Below are positions 7,693 to 16,749 of a stretch of DNA of 50,137 nucleotides, one piece after another. The notes below the pieces were generated by a model. It saw only the letters and a program-made list of their open reading frames with translations. It was not told the DNA's origin and did no database searches. The stretch comes from Gemmatimonadota bacterium (lineage in GTDB: Bacteria; Latescibacterota; UBA2968; UBA8231): assembly GCA_018672475.1 (NCBI GenBank), contig JABHFS010000128.1:1-50137 (forward strand), written 5' to 3'. A program made the translations under genes and the position numbers. How positions within the stretch are numbered: the stretch's first letter is position 1; the number at the start of each line of letters is the position of its first letter.

Positions 7693-8961
7693 CTACGCCC
7701 CCTCTCCGGGTAACCTGATATGAAATACCGCGCCGGATCCAAGCTCACTCTCAACCTCAATAGAACCGCCCATTTTCTGCACAATCCCGTAGCTGATCGA
7801 TAAACCCAAACCGGTGCCTTCGCCGAAATTCTTCGTCGTGAAAAAAGGATCAAAAATCGAACCCAGGTCCTCCGCCTCGATACCCTCGCCAGTATCCCGC
7901 AACGAAATAACGACCTGCCCCGCTTCCGCGTACGAGGCCAAGTGCAGCTCACCACCGTCTGCCATGGCCTCTACCGCGTTATTGAGCAGATTGATCAGCA
8001 CCTGCTCGAACTCCACCGGATCGCCCAGTACGCTCGGCAATTCCTCGCACAAGTCGAGGTGCAGATCGATACGGCGGTCGGTCAGCAGACGGTGGGAAAG
8101 ACGCAGGCTGGAATGGATCCGCTCGTTGAGATTGAGCGACTGGGGCCGGTCGGTCGGCGTGCGGGAAAAATTGAGCAGGTCTTGCACGATATCCGCAATG
8201 CGCCCGGCCTGCTCGACGGCGATATCGAGCGTCGCCATGGCCTTTGCCGTTAAATTCTCCCGCTTGGCGACCGACAGCAGAAACTTGAGTTTCATCAACA
8301 GCACGCCGACGGGATTGTTGATCTCATGCGCCACACCGGCGGCCAACTGCCCCACCGCCGCCAGCTTCGCCGATTGGATCAATTTGGCCTGCGCCTCCTC
8401 CAACTGGTTCGTGCGTTCGCGCACCATAGCTTCGAGTTGGTCCGTATAAGCCCTCTTGTTCCGTTCTAATTCCTGCTCGGCGCGGCGCAATTCGGTTATG
8501 TCGAATACGACGGTCAGCACCCCGATAAACTCGCCGTCCTCGTCCGCCAACGGCGAACCCGAAATAAGCACATTGATCAACGAGCCGTCCCTGCGGCGAA
8601 CGCGTGTTTCATAGGCGTTGCGAAAACCCTGCAGGCGCTGCTCGGTCAATTCCTGGTAGCGATTGTATTCTTCACCCTCGACAAAACGCGACAGGTTAAT
8701 GCCAATCAGTTCGTCGACGCCATAGCCCATGATATCGCCGAGCGCCGGATTGGCGAAGGTCAAATTCTCCTCGACATCGGTGATGCCGATCCCCGCGAAA
8801 GCCGTCTCGATCAGGGCCCGGTAGAGCTTCTGGCTTTCGCGCAGTTCATTCTCGACCTGCAAGCGCTTTTTCTCCGCACCCTCTAATTCGACGAGACGAG
8901 CTTCAAGCTCGCCGACGCGCTCGCGCAGACGCAGGCGGGTTACTTCATCATCGCCATCCAT
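7693..8961 (-). CDS. PAS-domain sensor histidine kinase
   Basis: About 422 residues with no obvious membrane segment, so probably a soluble cytoplasmic sensor. Order: N-terminal coiled coil (about 5-45), PAS domain (about 47-160), second coiled coil, HisKA with the phospho-accepting His in AGVAHEINNPVG, then HATPase with the N box (LINLLNNAVEAM), G1 box (DTGEGI) and G2 box (GEGTGLGLS). The ATG at 8961 (MDGDDEV) is preferred. A GTG 51 bases upstream is possible but lacks a ribosome site. Cognate to the following response regulator. The pair is divergent from the propeller/Rieske genes at 9231-12191, which are the nearest candidate targets (inference). Confidence 0.9.
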   Translation of the reverse strand: MDGDDEVTRLRLRERVGELEARLVELEGAEKKRLQVENELRESQKLYRALIETAFAGIGITDVEENLTFANPALGDIMGYGVDELIGINLSRFVEGEEYNRYQELTEQRLQGFRNAYETRVRRRDGSLINVLISGSPLADEDGEFIGVLTVVFDITELRRAEQELERNKRAYTDQLEAMVRERTNQLEEAQAKLIQSAKLAAVGQLAAGVAHEINNPVGVLLMKLKFLLSVAKRENLTAKAMATLDIAVEQAGRIADIVQDLLNFSRTPTDRPQSLNLNERIHSSLRLSHRLLTDRRIDLHLDLCEELPSVLGDPVEFEQVLINLLNNAVEAMADGGELHLASYAEAGQVVISLRDTGEGIEAEDLGSIFDPFFTTKNFGEGTGLGLSISYGIVQKMGGSIEVESELGSGAVFHIRLPGEGA

Positions 8962-9230
8962 GCTGAGTCCATAACTTCCGGTTACCGTGTTAGCCGCTAT
9001 TCGCCGCGACACCGCCGTTACAATATAGAACGGTCATCCAATAATCCTCGCTATTTTTGATCATCACGAACAATAACCGGCAAGCGAAATAAACCTCGCC
9101 CGGTATGGAGCCGAGCGAAATTAGCAGGTCAAATTACCCCACCCATCCGCAATAGCCACCCTAGTTGTCAGAGCCCTGCAACCCGTTTAACTTAACGGAG
9201 CCGATCGGCACTCAACAAGGCCTATAGCCC

Positions 9231-10334
9231 ATGTGCGCCACGTTTATAACACTCGCCCTACTCGTCTTTTCCCATCCTCTATGGGCCACGGTCGAATATA
9301 TCCGCGTCCCCAATGGCGGACTCCAACCGCAAGCCGCCGTCGACACACAAGGTACGCTGCACCTAATTTATTTTAAGGGCGAGCCGGCCGCAGGCGACGT
9401 CTTCTACATTCGACGCGATTCCGCCGCAACAACTTTTACCCTGCCCCTGCGCGTCAATGGCCAAGCCAGTACCGCCATCGCCATCGGCACCGTACGCGGC
9501 CCGCACCTGGCATTGGGCGCCAACGGCCGCCCCCATATCGCCTGGATGAGCGCCGGCGATGCCTCCCCAGGCATGCATTATACACGTCTCGACGACAAGG
9601 GCCGAGCTTTCGAGCCCCAGCGCAATATCAGCCAAAATGCAATTGAACTCGACGGCGGCGGCTCGATCGCCGCCGATGCACTCGGCCAGGTCTTCGTAGC
9701 CTGGCACGCGGGCAACGAAGGCGAAGAAAAACGCCGAGTCTGGGTCGCCCGTTCGAAGGACGAAGGTCGCACCTTTGCCGTCGAAACGCCGGTCAGCCCG
9801 ATAGAGACCGGCGTTTGCGGCTGTTGCGGTATGCGCGCATTGGCCGATAGCACGGGCCAACTCTATTTGCTGTACCGAGCCGCCGCCCAGCAGATCCATC
9901 GCGACATGACCTTGTTAACGCTAAAACCCGATGCCGCGCGTCCGTCGCATCAAACGCTGCAGCCGTGGGAACTGGCCGCCTGCCCGATGAGCACGGCGCA
10001 ATTGCACAAGACTGGTGCCGGTGTGCAAGCCACCTGGGAAAAAGAGGGGCAAGTCTACTGGACTCGCCTCGATACCCCCGACCTGCTCTTCTCCCCGACC
10101 GGCGAGGGTGGCCACCGCAAACATCCTGTACTCAGCGCCAATACGCGCGGCGAAACCCTGCTGGCCTGGACCGAGGGCACCGGTTGGAATCAGGGCGGGG
10201 CCCTGGCCTGGCAGCTTTTTAACGCACAAGGCGCGCCCACTCTCGTCAAAGGTTATTTGCAAGACACCATCCCCGTCTGGGGCAGCGTCGCCGTCGCCGC
10301 ATTACCCAACGGCTCCTTCGTCATCATTTATTAG
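9231..10334 (+). CDS. secreted sialidase-like beta-propeller with conserved Cys motif
   Basis: 367 residues with a signal peptide (MCATFITLALLVFSHPLWA). Repeated blade-like segments of the sialidase/BNR type follow (for example RSKDEGRTF, an Asp-box-like turn). A CGCC motif occurs in GVCGCCGMRA and a CPMS further on. This CxCC / CP arrangement recalls a group of sialidase-fold proteins annotated without known activity; sialidase catalytic residues are not evident. A metal-binding or redox role is possible given the copper and cytochrome neighbours, but unproven. The stop is 12 bases before the Rieske-protein start, and that gene's ribosome site overlaps the stop region, so the two form an operon. 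Confidence 0.72.
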   Translation: MCATFITLALLVFSHPLWATVEYIRVPNGGLQPQAAVDTQGTLHLIYFKGEPAAGDVFYIRRDSAATTFTLPLRVNGQASTAIAIGTVRGPHLALGANGRPHIAWMSAGDASPGMHYTRLDDKGRAFEPQRNISQNAIELDGGGSIAADALGQVFVAWHAGNEGEEKRRVWVARSKDEGRTFAVETPVSPIETGVCGCCGMRALADSTGQLYLLYRAAAQQIHRDMTLLTLKPDAARPSHQTLQPWELAACPMSTAQLHKTGAGVQATWEKEGQVYWTRLDTPDLLFSPTGEGGHRKHPVLSANTRGETLLAWTEGTGWNQGGALAWQLFNAQGAPTLVKGYLQDTIPVWGSVAVAALPNGSFVIIY

Positions 10335-10346
10335 GAGATGATCCCC

Positions 10347-12191
10347 ATGAGTACTACGCCGCAGAACCTGGAAGAAAAAAACGCCGATCCGCTCAAATTC
10401 GCGGACCTCTCCACCCCCGATATCGACCCGACCAGCTATGTCTACCACCCACTCGCGCCTGTCGGTGATTTCGTAGAAGGAGAAGGCAAGCCTTTTACAA
10501 TTGAAGGCACCCATCTGGCTGTTTTCCTTTATGAGGGCCAGTTCCAGGCCGTCGACAACCGTTGTCCGCATATGGGGTATCCGATGTCCCAGGGCAGCAT
10601 CCGCGACGGCGTGCTGATCTGCCACTGGCACCACTGGGAATTCGACCTCAAGACCGGCGGCTGCCTCTTGACCTCTGGAGACGACCTCAAAGCCTTCCCC
10701 GTCGAAGTCCGTGACGACGGCCACCTGTGGGTCGGCATCTCGCCCGGTGAAAAAGAGCAAGCGCGCCTGCGCCTGATAGCCCGCGGCAAACGCGCGCTAG
10801 AACAAGGCCTCAAAGACCGCAGCGCCTTTCTGATCGCCAAGGCCGTCGCTGCACTGCGCCAAACCGGCGCCAAACCGCAGGAGATTATCCAACAGGGCCT
10901 TTATTATGGCGCGCACAAAACCAATGAAGGTTGGTCTTCGGGCACCGCCGTCCTGACCCTAGCCGCTAACTTGTGGGACGACATCTCCCCCGCAGACCAG
11001 AATCTCTTCTTGGTGCACGGCCTAACACAAATATCGATGCGCACCTCCGGCTCTTCGCGGCGCCAACGCTTCCCCTTCCCGCGCGCCACCAATGACCAAG
11101 ATCCGGCGACCTTCAAACGCTGGTTCCGCACCTTTATCGACCAGCGCCACCACGGCGCGGCCGAGCGTATCCTGCTCACCCTGCACGACCGCGACGCCGG
11201 CAAAGAGACATTAGCCGACTTCGTCTTCACCGCCGCCACCGATTTCTACTTCACCGGCGACGGACACGCGCTCGACTTTGCCAATAAAATGTTCGAGGCG
11301 CTCGATTATGTCGAATGGGTGGGCGCGAACGAGATTCTACGACCGATCATCGTCGACCTAGTCAGCCGCACCCGTCACGAGGAGACCTCGCGCTGGGCCG
11401 ATAGCCGGCCGGCGCTCGAAGATATCTTCACGCGTCTAGACGGTATCTGGGAAGACAACCAACAAAACGAAGCGAGCCTCGATATTTCAGAGTTTTCACA
11501 GGTGATGCTCGGCGACGACTTCGGCCCGATCCTCGCCCGCGTCGAAGAAGCGCTGCGCGCCGGGGTGCCGCCGACCGAGATCTGCCGCGCCATGACCTAC
11601 GCCGGCGCAATGCGCACTCTGCGTTTCCACCTCAAGAACGAGGGCGACTGGCACGACGTCGCCAATATCTATTCCTATGGCCACGCGCTTTATTGCGCCT
11701 TCCAATACGCCGGCAGCAAGGAGCTTTTGCGCGCGATCTTCCACGGTGCGGTCTTTATGACCTACCTGCGCTGGCTCAATATGCCCGCCGCACGCATACC
11801 GCAACACGGACAGATGCTCGACGAGACCTTCGACTCCGACGAGGCGATGCTCAAACGCTTCGGCGAGTTCGCCGATTTCCAGAAGGTCGCCGAGGCCGAG
11901 GTCTTGGTCAGCCAGTATCTCGAAGAGGGGCGTGACATCACTAAATTGCGCCACGCACTGGCCCATATCATGCTGCGCGAAGACGCCGAACTGCACATGT
12001 TCCAGGTGTTGGAGGCGGCCTTCCGCCATTACGACTTGAGCGACGATCCGGAAGAAAAACGCGTGCACCTATTGGCGGCGACGCGTTATATCACGGCGCA
12101 AAAAGTCATGAAGAATATTCTCTGGTCGACCGAGAACGCCGAGCGCCTACAACGCGGCGACCTGCTCAGCGAAAGGGACGACGACGACTAG
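10347..12191 (+). CDS. Rieske [2Fe-2S] protein fused to a long helical domain of unknown function
   Basis: 614 residues with no signal peptide. The N-terminal Rieske ferredoxin-type domain (about 30-135) has cluster ligands C73 and H75 in CPH and C92 and H95 in CHWH. The remaining 470 residues are helix-rich with many His, Asp and Glu (for example YYGAHKTNEGW, HALYCAFQYAG, FHGAVFMTYLRW). It is not a ring-hydroxylating dioxygenase catalytic domain that I can recognise. A distant likeness to questin-oxidase-type helical proteins is only a guess. The start at 10347 is chosen over an ATG at 10338 because AGGAG (10333-10337) has proper spacing only to the former. Second gene of a pair with the Cys-rich propeller. 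Likely a cytoplasmic redox enzyme; substrate unknown. Confidence 0.75.
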   Translation: MSTTPQNLEEKNADPLKFADLSTPDIDPTSYVYHPLAPVGDFVEGEGKPFTIEGTHLAVFLYEGQFQAVDNRCPHMGYPMSQGSIRDGVLICHWHHWEFDLKTGGCLLTSGDDLKAFPVEVRDDGHLWVGISPGEKEQARLRLIARGKRALEQGLKDRSAFLIAKAVAALRQTGAKPQEIIQQGLYYGAHKTNEGWSSGTAVLTLAANLWDDISPADQNLFLVHGLTQISMRTSGSSRRQRFPFPRATNDQDPATFKRWFRTFIDQRHHGAAERILLTLHDRDAGKETLADFVFTAATDFYFTGDGHALDFANKMFEALDYVEWVGANEILRPIIVDLVSRTRHEETSRWADSRPALEDIFTRLDGIWEDNQQNEASLDISEFSQVMLGDDFGPILARVEEALRAGVPPTEICRAMTYAGAMRTLRFHLKNEGDWHDVANIYSYGHALYCAFQYAGSKELLRAIFHGAVFMTYLRWLNMPAARIPQHGQMLDETFDSDEAMLKRFGEFADFQKVAEAEVLVSQYLEEGRDITKLRHALAHIMLREDAELHMFQVLEAAFRHYDLSDDPEEKRVHLLAATRYITAQKVMKNILWSTENAERLQRGDLLSERDDDD

Positions 12192-12261
12192 GGTTTAAGC
12201 GGAAACTACTTGCGGTTAATATTAGATGCTAAAAGAGCTGCACAGTGACGGCTAAATAATT

Positions 12262-12299
12262 GGGTGCAGGCGCTGGCTAAACACGCAGTGCCTGCACCC
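12262..12299. terminator. hairpin between convergent genes
   Basis: A 14-bp stem with one G-U pair (12262-12275 with 12286-12299, 10-base loop) lies between the ends of the Rieske-fusion gene (+) and the copper-operon gene (-). It probably serves as a shared terminator, though neither side has a long T-run. Confidence 0.5.
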
Positions 12300-12307
12300 G
12301 GTCGGTG

Positions 12308-12826
12308 CTAGTGATGGTGCCCCCCAGCTTTTTCTTCCTCCATATCTACCGCGGGGAGCTCGACAATATCTTCGATTTCCAGTCCCTGCATCCCGCCCAT
12401 CCCGTAGACAATCCCCTCGATCTTGACGCGCAGACCGACAAAGGGCAATACCAATCCCCTCGGGTCGTCATGCCCCGGCGGGAGCACGAGATAAATCTGC
12501 TGGCTTTTTTCTTCTAATACGCCCAACGGCATGCCCTGTTCGGCGCAAAATAGTGCGCATTTGATATGCTGTTCACCCCGGCTATCGTGGCGCATGTAGC
12601 AGGTGACATCGACGACTTCGCCAACAATTGTCTTGCTATCAATCTCCAGCTCTTCATCGCCATGCCCAGCGTGTATATCCTTCGCGGCATGTTGTCCCTG
12701 GCCGGCTTCTACCCGCTGCACTTCAGTCTCCTGCGCCTGGTGTTGCTCATTTCCGTGCGCCGACAACAGCGCAATGCCGGAGAACGAAACGCCCACAGCA
12801 AGCAGCAATACGGTCAATTTTTTCAT
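12308..12826 (-). CDS. periplasmic His/Cys-rich protein of the cus operon, function unknown
   Basis: 172 residues with a signal peptide (about 1-23), a His-rich N-terminal linker, a small beta-rich core and an EEEKAGGHHH tail. The core holds Cys76, His80, His87, Cys90 and Cys94 (VTCYMRH...HIKCALFC). This type of small domain occurs in periplasmic proteins without a firm function. It is the last gene of the cus operon, 11 bases after the cusA stop. Position and metal-ligand-rich sequence make a copper-binding or delivery role likely, as inference. It does not resemble CusF. Confidence 0.7.
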   Translation of the reverse strand: MKKLTVLLLAVGVSFSGIALLSAHGNEQHQAQETEVQRVEAGQGQHAAKDIHAGHGDEELEIDSKTIVGEVVDVTCYMRHDSRGEQHIKCALFCAEQGMPLGVLEEKSQQIYLVLPPGHDDPRGLVLPFVGLRVKIEGIVYGMGGMQGLEIEDIVELPAVDMEEEKAGGHHH

Positions 12827-12837
12827 TACACACTCCT

Positions 12838-15800
12838 CTAATTGGTGATGGGTAATTGATCGCTCTGTTTAGATGCTACAAAACGCAACTTCAATTCCTC
12901 CCAAGCGCAGTAGAGCACCGGCACGATCTGCACCGTCAGCACCACCGCGATCATGCCGCCGAAGGTTGGAATGGCCATCGGCACCATGATATCGGCACCG
13001 CGACCGCTCGCCGTCAAGACCGGCACCAGTGCCAGAATGGTCGTTGCCGCTGTCATCAGGCAGGGGCGGATCCGCCGCACGCCGGCCTCGAGCGCGGCGG
13101 CGCGGATCGCCGCCACTGTCTGCGGCTGTTGCTCGCGAAAAGTCTGGTGCAGATAGGTCGCCAAAATCACCCCATTGTCCGAGGCGATGCCGAACAGCGC
13201 GAGAAAACCCACCCACACCGCCACGCTCAAATTCAACGGGCGAATCTGGAACAACTCGCGCATCGAAGTGTCGAAGACGGCAAAATCGAGAAACCACCCC
13301 TGGCCGTAAAACCAGAGCATGGCAAAACCGCCAGCCCAGGCCACCGCGATCCCGGAAAAAACCATCAGCGTCGTGGCAATATTGCCAAACTGGAAGTAGA
13401 GGATCAGGAAAATCGCCGCCAGTGCCAGCGGCAAGACCACATTGAGCTTCTTCTGTGCCCGCAGTTGATTTTCGTAACTGCCGGCGAAGGTGTAACTAAC
13501 GCCGGCCGGTAATATCAATTCGCCGCTGGCCCTTTTCGCCGCTAAAAAATCCCGGCACTCTTCGACAACATCGACCTCGGCATAACCCGCTTTCTTGTCG
13601 AAGAGCACATAACCGAGCAAAAAAGTATCTTCGCTCTTGATCACCTGCGGGCCGCGCACATAGTGCATCTGGGACAACTGGCCCAACGGAATCTGCGCCC
13701 CACCGGGCGCCGGCACCAAAATCCGCTGCAATTCCTCGATGCTGTCGCGCAACTCGCGCATATAACGCACCCGCACTCCATAGCGCTCGCGCCCCTCCAC
13801 GGTCGTGGTGATCCGCTTGCCGCCAATGGCAACCTCAATCACATCCTGGACCGTTTGCAATACGATCCCGTAGCGGGCAATGGCCTCGCGGTCGATATGG
13901 ATCTCCAGATAGGGTTTACCGACGATGCGGTCGGCATTGACCGCGTTTGACTCGACCGAGGGCACTTGTTTTAACAAGCGCTCCAGCGCCAAACCAGCCT
14001 CTTCGATCGCCTCCAGGCTCGGCCCTTTGATCTTGATGCCCATCGGCGCCCTCATCCCACTCTGCAGCATGACGATGCGCGCCGCAATCGGCTGCAACTT
14101 CGGCGCCGAAGTCGCCCCCGGCATCTCGCCGGCCCGGACGATCTCGGCCCAGATATCGTCGGCGGATCGCACCCCCGGCCAGACCGCGCGCCCGGCGTTG
14201 AGCGCCGGGTCCAGCGCCGGCCGCCACAGCCTGAACGGCCGACCGTCGTCATCGGGGATCAGCCGCCCTGCGCTATCGCGCAAATAGCGACCCCGCACGC
14301 GATAGGACTGGCCGTCTGCGGCGAATACAAGCTCGCCATGCTCATCGCGAAAAAAATCCACCTCGTCTTCGTCGAAAGAGAATGTCTGACGCCGCCCCAT
14401 CTTGTCGGCGAGATACTCGGGGCGATAATTGACAATCGTTTCAATCATCGAGATCGGCGCCGGGTCCAACGACGTCTCCGCCCTACCCAGCTTACCCACC
14501 GCCGATTCGACCTCCGGGATCTGCGCGATAGCCATATCCTGCTTTTGCAGAATATCCAGCGCCTCGCCGATCGAGGCGTGTGGCATCGTCGTCGGCATCC
14601 ACAGAAAAGAGCCCTCATCAAGCGATGGCATAAACTCCACACCCAGACCGGGCAACGCCTCATCTAATGCAATAAAGGGACTTGTCGCACGCAGACCGGC
14701 GGGCACAAAAGCAAAGACGCGGCCAAAACCCAGCCACGCCGACGCGCCCATCAGCATCAACAACAAAGGAAAGAGCAGCGCCAGTCCTTTGTGCTCCAGA
14801 CACCATCCGAGCAAGCGAGAAAAAAACTGCTGCAAAAGGTGAAAGAGCAACAACAACCCGCCGATCAATCCACCGACAAAGAGAAAATTGCGCAAACCTC
14901 CTTTTTCTGGCCCCAGCGGCTGCCAGTGCGCAGCGAGCACCACCACCACCGCGCAGGCGACCACCGACACCACAACCCGGCTCACCCACAGCTTTACCCC
15001 TTCCGGTATGCGCGCGGCCAGCAGGTGATACGCCGCGATCGCCATTAACAACAGCCCGAGCCATCCGGAAAAAGCGAATGCCGTAACCAAACCAACCGCC
15101 AGCAATCCACCCGGCGCCAAATACCGCAATCGCCCGCTGCGCAATTGCCCGCCGAAGAGCCAATGCGCCAAAGGTGGCAATACCGTCAACGACAACCACA
15201 CCGCCGCCAATAGCGCGAAGGTTTTGGTCATCGCCAGCGGCACGAAGAGCTTGCCCTCAGCACCCTCCATCGCAAAGACCGGCAAGAAGCCAACCACCGT
15301 CGTCAGCACCGCTGTCAACACCGCCCCGCCAATCTCGCTAGTAGCGCGGAAGACCACGGCCAGGCGGTCCTCCCCCTCCCCCGCCTCTTCTAAGCGCTTG
15401 AGGATATTCTCGCTTATTACGATGCCCATATCGACCATGGTGCCGATGGCGATGGCAATGCCGGAGAGCGCGACGATATTGGCGTCAACGCCGAAGACCT
15501 TCATTGCGGCGAAACACATCAGCACCGCCAGCGGCAACAAGCCCGAAACCAATGCCGCTCCGCGCAAATTCAGCAGCATCGCCAGCACCACGACCACCGT
15601 CACCAACACTTCTTCGCTCAGCGCGCTTTCCAGCGTGCCCAACGTCTCTTCGATTAATCCTGTGCGATCGTAAAAGGGCACGATCCGCACCTGACTCACC
15701 CGCCCGTCCGGAAGAATTTTACTCGGCAGACTCGGCGCGATCTCAGCGATCTTGGCTTTGACATTTTCTATCGCCGCCAGCGGATTATCGCCATAGCGCA

Positions 15801-16737
15801 CTACCACCACACCACCGACGGCCTCGGCCCCCGCCTTGTCCAGCGCACCGCGTCTGAGCGCCGGCCCCTTCACCACCTGCGCGACATTCTTGACATAGAC
15901 CGGCACATTGTCGCGCGCCACGATCACCGCGTTTTCCAGATCGGAGATATTTTTGACAAAACCGATGCCGCGAATCACGTATTCGGCCTGGTTTAATTCA
16001 ATGGTGCGCGCGCCAACATCGCGGTTGGACATCTTAACCGCGTGAAAAACCTCATCTAATCGCACGCCATAGGCGCGCATAGCGTCGGGATCAACGTCGA
16101 TCTGGTATTCTTGCACAAAACCGCCAACCGAAGCGACTTCGCTGACACCGCGCGCACCCAGCAGCGCATAACGGACCTGCCAATCCTGAATACTGCGCAA
16201 CTCGTGCAGGTCCCAACCGCCCGTCGCCTGGCCCTGCTCGTCGCGGCCCTCCAGCGTGTACCAAAACACTTGCCCCAACCCCGTCGCGTCCGGCCCCAGC
16301 GCCGGTTGCACGCCTTCAGGCAGGGTCCCGGCGGGTAGGCTGCTGAGTTTTTCTAAGATGCGCGAGCGCGACCAGTAAAAATCCACATCCTCCTCGAAAA
16401 TCACGTAGATACTCGCAAAACCGAGCATCGAGAAGCTGCGGATGGTCTTGACCCCCGGCACCCCCAATAGCGCCACCGTCAGCGGATAGGTCACCTGGTC
16501 CTCGACATCCTGCGGCGAACGCCCCATCCACTCGCTAAAGACGATCTGCTGATTCTCCCCGATATCGGGAATCGCGTCCACCGGCACCGGGTCGCGCGGC
16601 AAACCCTCCAGTTCCCAAGTAAAGGGGGCGACCATCAGCCCCCAGCCGACGATGCCTGTGAGCATCAATACCGCGACTAGCTTGCGCGCGAGGAAAAAAT
16701 ATACCAAGCGATCGAGTAGCGAATTTTGCTTTTCCAT
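12838..16737 (-). CDS. cusA: CusA-type heavy-metal RND efflux pump
   Basis: 1299-residue inner-membrane HME-RND transporter that exports Cu(I)/Ag(I) using the proton gradient. The N-terminal membrane segment follows a short cytoplasmic stretch. The central TM block includes the relay Asp in GIAIAIGTMVDMGIVISEN. The second periplasmic loop contains GMRAPMGIKIKGP, matching the metal-binding region of Escherichia coli CusA, and a second TM block ends the protein. It is about 250 residues longer than E. coli CusA: there is a hydrophobic insertion in the middle (several extra membrane segments) and an acidic/aromatic insertion in the periplasmic loop (around FRLWRPALDPALNAGR). The gene starts 12 bases after cusB. 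Confidence 0.95.
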   Translation of the reverse strand: MEKQNSLLDRLVYFFLARKLVAVLMLTGIVGWGLMVAPFTWELEGLPRDPVPVDAIPDIGENQQIVFSEWMGRSPQDVEDQVTYPLTVALLGVPGVKTIRSFSMLGFASIYVIFEEDVDFYWSRSRILEKLSSLPAGTLPEGVQPALGPDATGLGQVFWYTLEGRDEQGQATGGWDLHELRSIQDWQVRYALLGARGVSEVASVGGFVQEYQIDVDPDAMRAYGVRLDEVFHAVKMSNRDVGARTIELNQAEYVIRGIGFVKNISDLENAVIVARDNVPVYVKNVAQVVKGPALRRGALDKAGAEAVGGVVVVRYGDNPLAAIENVKAKIAEIAPSLPSKILPDGRVSQVRIVPFYDRTGLIEETLGTLESALSEEVLVTVVVVLAMLLNLRGAALVSGLLPLAVLMCFAAMKVFGVDANIVALSGIAIAIGTMVDMGIVISENILKRLEEAGEGEDRLAVVFRATSEIGGAVLTAVLTTVVGFLPVFAMEGAEGKLFVPLAMTKTFALLAAVWLSLTVLPPLAHWLFGGQLRSGRLRYLAPGGLLAVGLVTAFAFSGWLGLLLMAIAAYHLLAARIPEGVKLWVSRVVVSVVACAVVVVLAAHWQPLGPEKGGLRNFLFVGGLIGGLLLLFHLLQQFFSRLLGWCLEHKGLALLFPLLLMLMGASAWLGFGRVFAFVPAGLRATSPFIALDEALPGLGVEFMPSLDEGSFLWMPTTMPHASIGEALDILQKQDMAIAQIPEVESAVGKLGRAETSLDPAPISMIETIVNYRPEYLADKMGRRQTFSFDEDEVDFFRDEHGELVFAADGQSYRVRGRYLRDSAGRLIPDDDGRPFRLWRPALDPALNAGRAVWPGVRSADDIWAEIVRAGEMPGATSAPKLQPIAARIVMLQSGMRAPMGIKIKGPSLEAIEEAGLALERLLKQVPSVESNAVNADRIVGKPYLEIHIDREAIARYGIVLQTVQDVIEVAIGGKRITTTVEGRERYGVRVRYMRELRDSIEELQRILVPAPGGAQIPLGQLSQMHYVRGPQVIKSEDTFLLGYVLFDKKAGYAEVDVVEECRDFLAAKRASGELILPAGVSYTFAGSYENQLRAQKKLNVVLPLALAAIFLILYFQFGNIATTLMVFSGIAVAWAGGFAMLWFYGQGWFLDFAVFDTSMRELFQIRPLNLSVAVWVGFLALFGIASDNGVILATYLHQTFREQQPQTVAAIRAAALEAGVRRIRPCLMTAATTILALVPVLTASGRGADIMVPMAIPTFGGMIAVVLTVQIVPVLYCAWEELKLRFVASKQSDQLPITN

Positions 16738-16749
16738 AACGTCGTTCCC

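Noticed and set aside
9013..9230. sigma-54 promoter for the propeller/Rieske pair
   Set aside because: No GG-N10-GC element with acceptable flanks was found by eye.
12856..13512. Plus-strand open frame opposite cusA
   Set aside because: Composition typical of antisense of a GC-rich gene; cusA is unambiguous.
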